NCBI RefSeq assembly: GCF_019933235.1
Contig: NZ_CP082945.1
Location: 1,550,001 to 1,614,000 of the forward strand
Reading direction: 5' to 3'
DNA from: Streptomyces angustmyceticus
Lineage (GTDB): Bacteria > Actinomycetota > Actinomycetes > Streptomycetales > Streptomycetaceae
DNA: 64,000 nucleotides
Shown here: one piece after another, positions 9,484 through 18,868 of the stretch
Numbering within the stretch: position 1 is the stretch's first letter
Layout: every line of letters begins with the position of its first letter
Position numbers and translations under genes: made by a program
Notes under the pieces: generated by a model
Databases searched by the model: none
What the model saw: the letters and a program-made list of their open reading frames with translations, nothing else
What the model was told of the DNA's origin: nothing

Positions 9484-11436
9484 TCAGGCGCTCTCCCCCG
9501 GCGCCCGGCCGGCGTCGCGCGTCCGGCCCGACGGGAGCCGGTAGGGCACGCTGACCACGCTCACCCCCGGCGTGAACAGCAGCCGGGCCTTGAGGCGCAG
9601 TGCGCTCTGGTTGTGCAGCGGCTGTTCCCACCAGCGGCCGACGAGGTACTCCGGGATGACGATCGTGACGGCGCCGCGCGGGTGCCGGGCGCAGCTGTCC
9701 AGGACGTAGTCGATCACCGGCCGGGTGAAGTCCCGGTAGGGCGAACTGAGCACCTGGAGCGGCACATCGATGTCGTGGGCGTCCCACTGCTCGCGCAGCC
9801 CCCGCACATCGCGGGGGTCGACCGCCACGATCAGCGCGTCCAGCGATGTGGGGCGCATCGCGCGGGCGTAGCCGAGAGCCTTGAGCGTGGGCGCGTTCAA
9901 GGCGTTGACCAGCACCAGCACAAAGTTCCCGGCCGGCTCCCACGGCCGGGCGTCGGGCGCGACCGCCAGGGCCCGCGCCACCCGGTCGTAGTGCCGGCGC
10001 ACCGCGCGCATCCCCAGGAAGAGCAGCGGCATCGCGATCACCACGATCCATGCGCCGTGCGTGAACTTGGTGATCAGGACGACGATCAGGACCACCCCGG
10101 TGAGCACCGCGCCCACCGCGTTGATGGCCTGGGAGCGCCGGTGCCGGACCCGCTCCCGGGCCGGCAGTCCGGGGGCGGCGAGCACGGTCCGCCAGTGCCG
10201 GACCATGCCGGTCTGGGAGAGCGTGAAGGAGACGAAGACGCCGATGATGTAGAGCTGGATGAGGTGGGTCAGCTCCGCCTTGAACAGCACGATCAGCCCG
10301 ATGGCGGCCAGCGCGAGCAGGATGATGCCGTTGGAGAAGACCAGCCGGTCGCCGCGGTTGCGCAGTTGCCGGGGGACGTAGCGGTCCTCGGCGAGGATCG
10401 ACGCCAGCATCGGGAAGCCGTTGAAGGCGGTGTTGGCGGCGAGGATCAGCACCCCGGCCGTGAAGGCCTGCAGCAGGTAGAAGAGGACGGTGACGTCGCC
10501 GAAGGTGGCGCGGGCGATCTGGGCGAGGGCGGTGGAGGTCGGGGTGCCCGGCGGCAGGCCCAGTTCGGTGGGCTCCACCGCGACGTGCACGTCGTAGAGC
10601 ATCGCCAGGGTTGTGATCCCGGCGAACATGGTGACGGAGAAGAACCCCATGATCAGCAGCGTGGTGGCGGCGTTGCGGCTCTTGGGCCGGCGGAAGGCGG
10701 GCACTCCGTTGCTGATCGCCTCGACACCGGTCAGCGCGGTGCAGCCGGACGCGAAGGCCCGCATCCCGAGCAGGACCAGCGCCAGGCCGGTGTAGGAGGA
10801 GACGGCGTGCAGCGGCAGGCCGGCGGATTCGGCGCGGGGCGTCGCGCCGGTGGCGATCCGCGCCGCCGCGAAAGCGAACATCAGGTAGATGAAGAAGACG
10901 AACCCGTAGGTGGGGACGGCGAAGACCCGTCCCGACTCCCGTACGCCGCGCAGGTTCATCATCGCCAGCAGCGCCACGAACCCGACGGACAGCGCCTGGT
11001 CGTGGCCGCCGAGCGAGGGGATCGCGGAGGTGATCGCGGCGACGCCGGAGACGACGGACACCGCGACGGTGAGCACGTAGTCCACGAGCAGCGCGCTGGC
11101 CGCGGTGAGCGCCGCGTTGCGCCCGAGGTTCCGCGCGCTGACGAGGTAGGCCCCGCCGCCCCCGGGATACGCGTAACAGGTCTGCCGGTAGGACGTCACC
11201 ACGACCACCAGCACCAGGACGATGGCGGCCGCGGCGTACCAGGTCAGATGGAGCAGGGCGATCCCGCCGAGGCCGACGACCAGCAGGATCTCCTCGGTGG
11301 CGTACGCGACCGAGGAGAGCGGGTCGCTGCAGAAGATCGGTAGCGCCAGTCGCTTCGGCAGCAGCGTCTCGCCGAGCCGCGTGCTGTCCAGCGGACGGCC
11401 CACCATCATCCGCTTCGGCCTGAAGAATTGGCTCAT
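9484..11436 (-). CDS. APC superfamily permease, KimA/YdaO-like
   Basis: A 650-residue membrane protein with about 12 hydrophobic helices followed by a C-terminal cytoplasmic domain of about 170 residues. The N-terminal SDPLSSVAYATEEIL and the helix-breaking CYAYPGGGGAYLVSARNLG are the hallmarks of the amino acid-polyamine-cation group related to the high-affinity K+/H+ symporter KimA. The soluble domain (from about residue 480) is alpha/beta with LIVAVDP and VTIVIPEYLVGRWWE segments, as in the USP-like domain of KimA. Substrate is therefore possibly potassium, but amino-acid transport cannot be excluded. I see no ydaO-type riboswitch in the 190 bases upstream. Confidence 0.85.
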   Translation of the reverse strand: MSQFFRPKRMMVGRPLDSTRLGETLLPKRLALPIFCSDPLSSVAYATEEILLVVGLGGIALLHLTWYAAAAIVLVLVVVVTSYRQTCYAYPGGGGAYLVSARNLGRNAALTAASALLVDYVLTVAVSVVSGVAAITSAIPSLGGHDQALSVGFVALLAMMNLRGVRESGRVFAVPTYGFVFFIYLMFAFAAARIATGATPRAESAGLPLHAVSSYTGLALVLLGMRAFASGCTALTGVEAISNGVPAFRRPKSRNAATTLLIMGFFSVTMFAGITTLAMLYDVHVAVEPTELGLPPGTPTSTALAQIARATFGDVTVLFYLLQAFTAGVLILAANTAFNGFPMLASILAEDRYVPRQLRNRGDRLVFSNGIILLALAAIGLIVLFKAELTHLIQLYIIGVFVSFTLSQTGMVRHWRTVLAAPGLPARERVRHRRSQAINAVGAVLTGVVLIVVLITKFTHGAWIVVIAMPLLFLGMRAVRRHYDRVARALAVAPDARPWEPAGNFVLVLVNALNAPTLKALGYARAMRPTSLDALIVAVDPRDVRGLREQWDAHDIDVPLQVLSSPYRDFTRPVIDYVLDSCARHPRGAVTIVIPEYLVGRWWEQPLHNQSALRLKARLLFTPGVSVVSVPYRLPSGRTRDAGRAPGESA

Positions 11437-11626
11437 AGGCGGTCAAACTAGGGGCCGTCCGGCGGGGGCAGAGGGAGGCTCGCGGTGCCGTCGCGCATCG
11501 CGGCCGCGGGCCCGCCGTCCCCTTCGGCGGCCGCCCGCCGGGCCCGTCCGCGCGGGGGCCGATCGGGTGTGGATGCCGCCCGCGCCGGTGTCGTTCCCGC
11601 GACCGCCGCGGACCGCGTGAGAGCAC

Positions 11627-12496
11627 GTGGAGATGGCATCCGACAAGCGCACGCCCACGCGGCGGCGGTTCCTGCAGGCCGCGGTCGTGGCCGGGGTGCT
11701 CGCCGCCGGGCGCGCCCTGCTCCCGCGCGGCGGCGCCCTGGAGACCGGTGACCCGCCGCGGGCCCGGCCCCGCCCGCCGAGGCCGCCCGACGCCCCGGCC
11801 TCCGCCGCCGGCCCCGGCGGTGCCGCGCACACCCCGGAGCCCTACCGGCTGCGTCCGATGGCCGGCGAGACCTCCCGCTCCGGTCCTGGCGCCTCGCCCC
11901 CGCATCCGGACGTCGCCTTCCACCTCGCCGGCGCGCACCGGGAAATCTTCCTCACCTTCGACGACGGCCCCCACCCCCGCTACACCCCGGCCGTCCTGCG
12001 GATCCTGCGCCGGCACGGGGTCCGGGCCACGTTCTTCGTCATCGGCGAGAACGTGGCCGAATTCCCGGGCCTGCTGTGGGACATCGCCGACGGGGGCCAT
12101 GCCGTCGGCAATCACACCTGGACCCATCCGCAGCTCACCACGCTGGCGCCGGACGCCGTCCGCTGGGAACTCGGCCGCACCAGCCGCCTGATCGAGGACA
12201 TCCTCGGCACCGCCCCCGACCTGGCCCGCGCCCCGTACGGCGAGTGGGACGACTCCTCGCTCGACATCTGCAACGACCTGGGCATGTCTCCCGTCGGCTG
12301 GGCGATCGACTCCCAGGACTGGACCCTCCCCGGGGCCGGGACCATCGCGTACACCGTCCTGGAGGCGATGCATCCCGGCGCGATCGTCCTGTCCCACGAC
12401 GGGGGCGGCCGGCGCCGGCAGACCGTCGAGGCGCTGGAGTGGTACCTGCCGCGCCTGCTGGCCGAGGGTTACCGGCCGCTGCGCATCCGGCCCTGA
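11627..12496 (+). CDS. polysaccharide deacetylase (NodB homology), probably Tat-exported
   Basis: A 289-residue CE4-family enzyme. The N-terminus TRRRFLQAAVVAGVLAAG resembles a twin-arginine signal, followed by a Pro/Ala-rich linker to about residue 95. The NodB domain shows motif 1 (TFDDGPHP, catalytic base Asp and metal Asp), motif 2 (GNHTWTHPQL, metal His residues), motif 3 (RAPYGEWDDS), and the C-terminal IVLSHDGGG that carries the catalytic His. It should remove acetyl groups from peptidoglycan or another beta-linked GlcNAc polymer outside the cell. The start is GTG 11627 or ATG 11633; neither has an ideal Shine-Dalgarno sequence. Confidence 0.9.
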   Translation: MEMASDKRTPTRRRFLQAAVVAGVLAAGRALLPRGGALETGDPPRARPRPPRPPDAPASAAGPGGAAHTPEPYRLRPMAGETSRSGPGASPPHPDVAFHLAGAHREIFLTFDDGPHPRYTPAVLRILRRHGVRATFFVIGENVAEFPGLLWDIADGGHAVGNHTWTHPQLTTLAPDAVRWELGRTSRLIEDILGTAPDLARAPYGEWDDSSLDICNDLGMSPVGWAIDSQDWTLPGAGTIAYTVLEAMHPGAIVLSHDGGGRRRQTVEALEWYLPRLLAEGYRPLRIRP

Positions 12497-12834
12497 CCGC
12501 CGGGACGCGGAGCCCGGGGAAGCGAGGGAGGCCGGGAGAGCAGGGAGGCCGGGAGAGCAGGGAGGCCGGGGGCCGGCGGCGGTGAGAGCGGTCCCCCGAT
12601 ACTCCGGAACTCCGACCAATGGTTTATCGTTCAATTGGAAGCGGGTGCCGGCACGACGGCGTCCGAGGGCCCTCCCCCGGGGGAGCCGGCCCACCGCCGC
12701 GCGGCAGCAGGCCCCGAGGGGCCGCCGCCGTCACCGCCCGCGCCACCAGAGCCGCCCCGGCCGACTTCCCCCGTTCGGCCGGGGCTTCCCCTTGTCCGGC
12801 GCGAGGACGACGCGCCCCCTACGGGGCGGCGCGG
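12497..12834. other. 338-bp convergent intergenic region
   Basis: The stretch lies between the convergent deacetylase and SDR genes. It contains a short tandem GC-rich repeat (12522-12571) and a small island of lower GC around 12600-12640. Reading frames here are shadows without start signals. I see no gene. Confidence 0.6.
12522..12571. repeat. three tandem copies of a 17-bp unit
   Basis: The unit GCAGGGAGGCCGGGAGA occurs at 12540-12556. An 18-base variant lies directly upstream (12522-12539) and a partial copy directly downstream (12557-12571). The array is just after the deacetylase stop codon and is purine-rich on the plus strand. It has no obvious function and may be a slippage product. 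Confidence 0.7.
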
Positions 12835-13572
12835 TCAGCGCAGGTACGACGCGCCGTTGACGTCGAGCACCGTTCCCGAAGTCCAGACGGCCGCGGGCGA
12901 GGCCAGATAGTGGACGGCGGACGCCACCTCCTCGGGCGAGGCGACCCGGCCGAACGGGCTCTGCCGCCGGACGTCGTCGGTGAGGCGGTCCTCGACCCGC
13001 TCGGTGGCCACGAAACCGGGGGCCACGGAGGCCACGCCGATGCCGTACGGCGCCAGATGCACGGCCAGCGACTGCCCCATCGCGTGCAGCCCCGCCTTGG
13101 ACGCGCCATAGGCCGGATGCTCGGGCTCGCCGCGGAACGCCCCGCGCGAGCCGATGTTGACGATCCGGCCCTCCACCTCCCGTTCGATCATGTTCCGGGC
13201 CGCGTGGTAGGTGACGTCCGCCGCCCCCAGCAGGTTCACGTCCAGGGTCCGCCGCCAGGCGCTGTGCCAGTCCTCGAAGGACGTCCGGTCCAGCGGGTGG
13301 GCGATGTTGGCGGCCGCGTTGTTGACGAGCACATCGACACCGCCCAGCCCGTCCACGGCCGCCCCGACGAGCGCCGCCGCCCCCTCCGGGGTGCTCACAT
13401 CCCCCTGCAGCAGCACATGCCCGTCGCCCGCCAGCCCCTCGAACGCCTCCTCGGCCGCCGCCCGCCGCGACGCGTAGTGCAACGCGACCCGGTCCCCGTG
13501 CGCGGCGAAGATCTCGGCGACCGCCCGGCCGATGCCCCGCGAGGCACCGGTCACCAGCACCGCCCGGCTCAT
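12835..13572 (-). CDS. SDR-family oxidoreductase, FabG-like
   Basis: A 245-residue classical short-chain dehydrogenase/reductase. The start is the ATG at 13572, with GGAGGG seven bases upstream. The NAD(P)-binding motif is TGASRGIG near the N-terminus, with NNAA in the fourth strand, the catalytic Ser in IVNIGSRGAF and the active-site YxxxK in YGASK. The C-terminal PEEVASAVHYLASPAAVWTSGTVLDVNGA is typical of FabG-like enzymes. It likely reduces a 3-oxo group or oxidises an alcohol with NADP(H), but the substrate is unknown. It lies alone on the minus strand, divergent from the MMPL gene. Confidence 0.9.
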   Translation of the reverse strand: MSRAVLVTGASRGIGRAVAEIFAAHGDRVALHYASRRAAAEEAFEGLAGDGHVLLQGDVSTPEGAAALVGAAVDGLGGVDVLVNNAAANIAHPLDRTSFEDWHSAWRRTLDVNLLGAADVTYHAARNMIEREVEGRIVNIGSRGAFRGEPEHPAYGASKAGLHAMGQSLAVHLAPYGIGVASVAPGFVATERVEDRLTDDVRRQSPFGRVASPEEVASAVHYLASPAAVWTSGTVLDVNGASYLR

Positions 13573-13858
13573 CGGACACCCTCCGCCCCGGCGCGCGGAC
13601 GGCCCGTACCGCCGCGCCCGCCACCTGACCCCGACCACTCGGCGAACGAACAGGAATGGCTCATCAACAGATCGATCCTTCTCTCGTGCCGTGTCACCAC
13701 CATGTGTGACGCATCGTAAGGAGCCGGGCCCGGGGACGGTGCCCCACCCCTTCGGACGACACCCGTCTCCCCTCGTGGGCATGCCGCGGCGGCCGGGCCG
13801 CCGTTGAATGCTGTGTGTCCGCCCGTGCCGTGAGCGCCGGCCCGCACCGGGAGCACCC

Positions 13859-16138
13859 ATGTCGTTACCGAAGACCCCGAGCGCTCCCGCCGCGCCGGTC
13901 CCCCGCCCCCGCGAGGAAGCTCTGCGGCGCCTCGGCGAATGGTGCGCCCGCCGCTGTGTCCTGGTCATCGTGCTGTGGCTGGTCGCCCTGGCCGGCCTCC
14001 AGGTCCTGCAGCGCGCGTACGGCGGTGACTACTCCGACGACTTCGCGCTGCCGGGCGTCCAGTCGAGCCAGGGCCGCGACGTGCTCCAACGGCACGAGCC
14101 GAAGGCCGGCGGCTACAGCAGCCAGGTCGTCCTGCACGGCACCGGCAAGCCGCTCGCCGGGTTCCGCGGCCAGATCGACGGCGCCGTCACCGCGCTGGGC
14201 AAGCTGCCCGAGGTGCTCTCGGTGCAGAACCCGCTGCCCGCGCCCGGCACCCCGCCCGCCGCGCCGCCGCCCGGCACGCCGAATGCCGGCCCGCTGTCCG
14301 CCGACGGCCGCACCGCGTACCTCACCATGCGGTTCGCCGTGCAGCCGTCCACCCTCGGCCCGGACTATCTCCAGGGCGTCGACGCGGCGGTGCGGCCGCT
14401 GCGGTCGGCCGGCGTGGAGGTGGAGTACGGCGGGCCGCTGGGCGAACTGGCCAGGCCCGCGCCCAACGACCTGGTCAGCGAGGTGGTCGGCTTCGCGGTG
14501 GCGATCGGGGTGCTGCTGGTCGGCTTCGGGAGCGTGCCGGCGGCCGGGGTGCCGCTGCTGACCGCGCTGATCGGCGCCCTGTGCGGGCTGGCCTGCCTGG
14601 GGCTGCTCGCCGCCGTCTTCGTCTTCGCCACCGTCTCCCCCACCCTGGCCACGATGATCGGCCTGGGCGTCGGCATCGACTACGCCCTGTTCCTGATCAC
14701 CCGGCACCGGCAGAACCTCATGGACGGCGCGGATCCGGTCGCCGGCGCGGGCCGGGCCGTGGCCACCAGCGGCCGGGCGGTCCTGGTGTCCGGCTGCACG
14801 GTCATCATCGCGCTGATGGGCCTGTGGGTCTCCGGCCTGTCCTTCATCGGCAAGCTGGGGCTGGCGGCCGCCCTCACCGTGGTCTCCGCGGTGCTCGGCG
14901 CGCTCACGCTCGTACCGGCGCTGCTCGGGCTGATCGGCCGCCGCATCGACCGGTTCCGCGTCCGCCGGCCGGTCGCCGAGACGGACGCCGCGCCGGGCGA
15001 GGAGGCCCGCGGCACCTGGCACCGGTACGCGCGGCGGGTGGAGCGCCGCCCGTGGTGGTACCTGGCGGGCGGGGTGCTCGTCATCGTGGTGCTGGCCCTC
15101 CCGGTGTTCTCGATCCAGCTGGGCCACATCGGCGACGGCGCCGACCCGAAGTCCTTCACCGACCGGCGCGCCTACGACCTGATGTCCTCGGCCTTCGGAC
15201 CGGGCTCCAACGGCCCGCTGACCCTGGTCGTCGACGAGTCCGCCGTCCCGCAGGCGGACCGCCCGATGGTGACGGCGCAGGCGCGGAAGGCGCTGGCGAA
15301 GGTGCCGGGCGCAGCCGTCGTCACCCCGCTGAAGGCCACCCCGGACGGCGCGGTGCTGACCGGTACCGCGTACTCCGCGCAGGCCCCGCAGAACGCGGCC
15401 ACCACCGACCTGGTCAACCGGCTCAAGAACGACCTCCTGCCGCAGGCCGTGAAGGGGACCGACGCACGCGGCTATGTGACCGGCACGACCGCCGCCCAGG
15501 TGGACTTCCTCGACCTCGTCGCCGGCCGGCTCCCGCTGATCATCGCCGTGGTCGTCGCCCTCGCGTTCGTCATCATCCTGACCGTCTTCCGCGGGGTGCT
15601 GGTCGCCCTGAAGGCGGCGGTGCTCAACATCCTGTCGATCGCCGCCTCGTACGGGGTGGTGGTGGCGGTCTTCCAGTGGGGCTGGGGCGGTCCGGCGCTC
15701 GGCGTCTCGGGCACGGTGCCGATCGAGAGCTATGTGCCGATGATGATGTTCGCGATCGTCTTCGGGCTGAGCATGGACTACGAGATCTTCCTGCTGTCGC
15801 GGGTGCACGAGGCGTGGCAGCGGACGGGCGAGGCGAAGGCGAGCGTGGCGCACGCGCTGGAGATCACCGCCCGGGTGATCACCTGTGCCGCACTGATCAT
15901 GGTGAGCGTGTTCGCCGCGTTCCTCATCAGCGACAACATCGTGGTGAAGATGCTGGGCCTCGGCCTGGCCGTGAGCGTGCTGATCGACGCCACCGTGGTC
16001 CGGCTGCTGCTGGTCCCGGCGGTGATGACGCTGCTGGGCCGGGCGGCGTGGTGGACGCCGCGGTGGCTCGACCGGATCCTGCCGCATGTGCGCACCGAGG
16101 GCGAGGAACAGCTCCCCGCGGCCGGTCCGGCCGCCTGA
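13859..16138 (+). CDS. MMPL-family RND exporter
   Basis: A 759-residue inner-membrane protein with two repeated halves. Each half has one helix, a periplasm-side porter loop and a five-helix bundle. Proton-relay Asp-Tyr pairs are visible in both halves: Asp274-Tyr275 ([17 protein letters not shown]) and Asp640-Tyr641 ([17 protein letters not shown]). Family members in actinomycetes export lipids or antibiotics. GGGAG lies upstream of the ATG. Codon 3 is TTA (13865-13867), the rarest leucine codon in Streptomyces and the one decoded only by the bldA tRNA. Translation is therefore probably limited to late growth. No biosynthetic or regulatory gene is attached to it. Confidence 0.92.
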   Translation: MSLPKTPSAPAAPVPRPREEALRRLGEWCARRCVLVIVLWLVALAGLQVLQRAYGGDYSDDFALPGVQSSQGRDVLQRHEPKAGGYSSQVVLHGTGKPLAGFRGQIDGAVTALGKLPEVLSVQNPLPAPGTPPAAPPPGTPNAGPLSADGRTAYLTMRFAVQPSTLGPDYLQGVDAAVRPLRSAGVEVEYGGPLGELARPAPNDLVSEVVGFAVAIGVLLVGFGSVPAAGVPLLTALIGALCGLACLGLLAAVFVFATVSPTLATMIGLGVGIDYALFLITRHRQNLMDGADPVAGAGRAVATSGRAVLVSGCTVIIALMGLWVSGLSFIGKLGLAAALTVVSAVLGALTLVPALLGLIGRRIDRFRVRRPVAETDAAPGEEARGTWHRYARRVERRPWWYLAGGVLVIVVLALPVFSIQLGHIGDGADPKSFTDRRAYDLMSSAFGPGSNGPLTLVVDESAVPQADRPMVTAQARKALAKVPGAAVVTPLKATPDGAVLTGTAYSAQAPQNAATTDLVNRLKNDLLPQAVKGTDARGYVTGTTAAQVDFLDLVAGRLPLIIAVVVALAFVIILTVFRGVLVALKAAVLNILSIAASYGVVVAVFQWGWGGPALGVSGTVPIESYVPMMMFAIVFGLSMDYEIFLLSRVHEAWQRTGEAKASVAHALEITARVITCAALIMVSVFAAFLISDNIVVKMLGLGLAVSVLIDATVVRLLLVPAVMTLLGRAAWWTPRWLDRILPHVRTEGEEQLPAAGPAA

Positions 16139-16189
16139 CCCGCCGGCAGCCGATCTGCGCGCGCCCCCGGATCCGACGACCATCGACAT

Positions 16190-17161
16190 ATGGCCCCGCA
16201 CGCCGAGCCCGGCTCGGCCCCGTACCCCGTGATCCGGCCGATGCTGGCCACGGTCGGTCCGCTGCCCGCCGCGCACGAGGAGGCGGCCTGGGCGTTCGAG
16301 GCCAAATGGGACGGGGCACGCTGCATCGTCAGCACTCCCGGCGACGGCACGCTCCGGCTCGTCACCCGGGCCGGCAACGACGCGACCTCGACCTACCCGG
16401 AGCTGGGGCCGCTGGGCGAGGCACTGCGGGGCCGGTCCGCGGTGCTCGACGGCGAGGTGGTGGTCCTGGACGCGCGCGGGCGGCCGGACTTCGGGCTGCT
16501 GCAGCGCCGGATGGGCGTGGTGAACCCGCGCCGCACGGCCCGGCTGGCCATGGAGCACCCCGTGCACCTCGTCCTCTTCGACCTGATGTACCTGGACGGG
16601 TCGCTGCTCGGATCGCCCTACTACGAGCGCCGGCGCCTGCTGTCCGGGCTGGGGCTGCGCGGCCCGAACTGGTCGGCACCCGAGTACGTGGCGGGCCACG
16701 GGCAGCAGGCCTGGGAGGCTTCGCTGCAGGGCGGCCTCGAAGGGGTGGTGGCCAAGCGGCTGGCCTCGGCGTACCTGCCGGGGGTCCGGTCGCCCGAGTG
16801 GCGCAAGACGAAGCACGTGCTGACCCTGGACGTGATCATCGGGGGCTGGACCGAGGGCCACGGCGGGCTGGCCGGCCTGCCGGGGTCCGTGCTCGCGGGG
16901 GTCGCCGAGCCCGCGGGGCTGCGGTACGTCGGCTCCGTCGGCTCGGGGCTCTCCGACCGGGAGCGCCAGGAACTGGCGCGATACCTGGGCGTGATCCCGC
17001 GCGAGAGCTCCCCCTTCGTCAACCCCGTGGACGCACCGGGCGCGCACTGGGCCGAGCCCCGGCTCGTCGCCGAGATCACGCTCAGCGGCTGGACCTCGGC
17101 CGGCCGGCTGCGGCATCCGATCTGGCACCGGCTTCGCCCCGATCTGACCCACCTCGGATGA
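16190..17161 (+). CDS. ATP-dependent DNA ligase, LigC/LigD-ligase-like
   Basis: A 323-residue nucleotidyltransferase with adenylation and OB domains. Motif I is AKWDGAR, with the adenylated Lys at residue 39. Motif III is DGEVVVLD, motif IV is LEGVVAKR and motif V is EWRKTKH. The C-terminal part (GWTEGHGGLAGLPGSVLAGV) is the OB-fold of ligases used in non-homologous end joining or base-excision repair. No polymerase or phosphoesterase domain is fused, and no Ku gene is within the window, so it resembles stand-alone LigC-type ligases. The ATG lies 51 bp after the MMPL stop on the same strand. Confidence 0.9.
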   Translation: MAPHAEPGSAPYPVIRPMLATVGPLPAAHEEAAWAFEAKWDGARCIVSTPGDGTLRLVTRAGNDATSTYPELGPLGEALRGRSAVLDGEVVVLDARGRPDFGLLQRRMGVVNPRRTARLAMEHPVHLVLFDLMYLDGSLLGSPYYERRRLLSGLGLRGPNWSAPEYVAGHGQQAWEASLQGGLEGVVAKRLASAYLPGVRSPEWRKTKHVLTLDVIIGGWTEGHGGLAGLPGSVLAGVAEPAGLRYVGSVGSGLSDRERQELARYLGVIPRESSPFVNPVDAPGAHWAEPRLVAEITLSGWTSAGRLRHPIWHRLRPDLTHLG

Positions 17162-17237
17162 GGGAGGGGAGACCGGCGCGACGCCGGGAAGGCCGGCCAT
17201 GGAGGAACCGAGCAACGCACGACGGAAGGAGTCGGTG

Positions 17238-18326
17238 ATGCCCCACCCCACCGACCGCAGCGCCGACGGCGCACCGGACGACGCCCCGCCCGCCACCGCC
17301 GAGGGCAACACGGCGTACGGCAGGAAGCCCTTCACCCGCGCCAGGAGCCACTTCGCCGACCGGGTCACGGCGGACGGCCGCGACGGCTGGCCGGTCGAGG
17401 CCGGCCGCTACCGCCTGGTGGTCAGCCGCGCCTGCCCCTGGGCGAGCCGCGCCGTCATCTCCCGGCGGCTGCTCGGCCTGGAGGACGCGATCTCGCTGGC
17501 CCTCACCGACCCGCTCCAGGACGACCGCAGCTGGCGCTTCACCCTGGAGCCGGACGGCCGCGACCCCGTCCTCGGCATCCGCTTCCTGAGCGAGGCCTAC
17601 GACGCCCGCGAGAAGGATCACCCAGGCGGCGTCAGCGTCCCCGCCCTCGTCGACGTGCCCAGCGGGCGGCTCGTCACCAACGACTACCAGCGGCTCACCC
17701 TGGACTTCGCGACCGAGTGGCGGGCGCTGCACCGGCCCGGCGCCCCCGATCTGTACCCCGAGCCGCTGCGCGAGGAGATCGACATCGTGATGGCGGGCGT
17801 CTACCGGGACGTCAACAACGGCGTGTACCGGGCCGGTTTCGCCACCGGGCAGGGCGACTACGAGGCCGCCTTCCACGACCTGTTCCGGCGCCTGGACCTG
17901 CTGTCCGTGCGGCTGTCCGACCGGCGCTACCTCGTCGGCGACAGCATCACCGAGGCCGACATCCGGCTGTTCACCACCCTGGTCCGCTTCGACGCCGTCT
18001 ACCACGGGCACTTCAAGTGCAACCAGTTCAAGCTGGCCGAGGACCCGGTGCTGTGGGCCTACGCCAAGGACCTCTACCAGACCCCCGGCTTCGGCGACAC
18101 CGTCGACTTCCACCACATCAAGCAGCACTACTACCGGGTGCACACCGGCATCAACCCGACCGGCGTCGTCCCCCTCGGACCGGACCTCTCCGGCTGGCTG
18201 ACCCCGCACCACCGCGAGGAGTTGGGCGGACGGCCGTTCGGCGACGGCACCCCGCCGGGCCCGGTCCCGCCGGCCGAGGAGGTCCCGCCCAGCGGACGCC
18301 CCGAGCCCGCGCCGACCCACTTTTGA
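17238..18326 (+). CDS. Xi-class glutathione S-transferase-like protein (YqjG/ECM4 family)
   Basis: A 362-residue protein. The start is the ATG at 17238, directly served by GGAAGGAG; an in-frame ATG 13 codons upstream has no such site. The catalytic Cys66 sits in SRACPWASRAVI, the CPWA motif of glutathionyl-hydroquinone reductases. The GST C-terminal helices contain YLVGDSITEADIRLFTTLVRFD and HFKCNQFKL, also family signatures. The last 60 residues are a low-complexity Pro-rich tail. The producing organism should lack glutathione, so the thiol partner is presumably mycothiol; that is inference. The family reduces S-conjugated quinones. Confidence 0.9.
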   Translation: MPHPTDRSADGAPDDAPPATAEGNTAYGRKPFTRARSHFADRVTADGRDGWPVEAGRYRLVVSRACPWASRAVISRRLLGLEDAISLALTDPLQDDRSWRFTLEPDGRDPVLGIRFLSEAYDAREKDHPGGVSVPALVDVPSGRLVTNDYQRLTLDFATEWRALHRPGAPDLYPEPLREEIDIVMAGVYRDVNNGVYRAGFATGQGDYEAAFHDLFRRLDLLSVRLSDRRYLVGDSITEADIRLFTTLVRFDAVYHGHFKCNQFKLAEDPVLWAYAKDLYQTPGFGDTVDFHHIKQHYYRVHTGINPTGVVPLGPDLSGWLTPHHREELGGRPFGDGTPPGPVPPAEEVPPSGRPEPAPTHF

Positions 18327-18548
18327 ACCGGCACCCGGCCGGCCCCGCGGGCCGCCGCCGCCATCCGGCCGCGGCTCCCGGACCGTGAGACCCTGAGAAC
18401 AGGACAGCGACGGACCGGGGAACCCGCGCCGGCCGGGCCGCCCGCCCCGCACCCGCCGGGCCCGCGGGCCACCCTCCCCGCCGCAGACCACCCGCCCACC
18501 GATCCACCCGCCCCCGCGATCCACGCACTCCAGCGAGGAGTGAGCCCG

Positions 18549-18848
18549 ATGAGGATGGTCCTGACCGCCCGGATACCCACCCCGACAGGCAACGAACTGA
18601 TCCAGAACGGCGAGCTGTCGAAGATCCTGGAGTCGGCCTACGCCGCCCTGCGGCCGGAGGCGGCCTACTTCACCCTCGGCGACGGCGAGCGCACCGCCTT
18701 CTTCTACTTCGACATGAAGGAGTCGTCGCAGATGCCGACGCTCCTCGAATCGTTCTTCATGGACCTGAACGCCAAGGTCTCGCTGCAGCCGGTGATGAAC
18801 GCGGACGAACTGCGCACCGGCCTCTCGGAGCTGATGAGCGGCACCTGA
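18549..18848 (+). CDS. small conserved hypothetical protein
   Basis: A 99-residue protein with AGGAG eight bases before the ATG. A GTG three codons upstream is a weaker alternative. The sequence has an alternating strand-helix pattern (MVLTARIPT, then LSKILESAYAALRPEAAYF, then RTAFFYFDMKESSQMPTLLESFF, then AKVSLQPVM). This fits a ferredoxin-like alpha/beta fold such as dimeric barrel proteins. No catalytic residues or signal peptide are recognisable. I have no name for the family. It is convergent with the MocR gene, 20 bp away. Confidence 0.8.
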   Translation: MRMVLTARIPTPTGNELIQNGELSKILESAYAALRPEAAYFTLGDGERTAFFYFDMKESSQMPTLLESFFMDLNAKVSLQPVMNADELRTGLSELMSGT

Positions 18849-18868
18849 CGGTCCGGCGCCGCCCTCGC

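Noticed and set aside
11437..11626. c-di-AMP (ydaO) riboswitch before the KimA-like permease
   Set aside because: I could not find the conserved ydaO core motifs in this short GC-rich stretch; a covariance search would decide.
12522..12571. CRISPR array
   Set aside because: The units are directly adjacent without spacers and too short; no cas genes.
9368..12694. 1108-residue minus-strand frame
   Set aside because: It overlaps the permease and deacetylase genes in a shadow frame made long by high GC; no recognisable protein.
13865..17368. 1167-residue minus-strand frame opposite the MMPL and ligase genes
   Set aside because: Antisense shadow; the plus-strand MMPL and ligase motifs are unambiguous.
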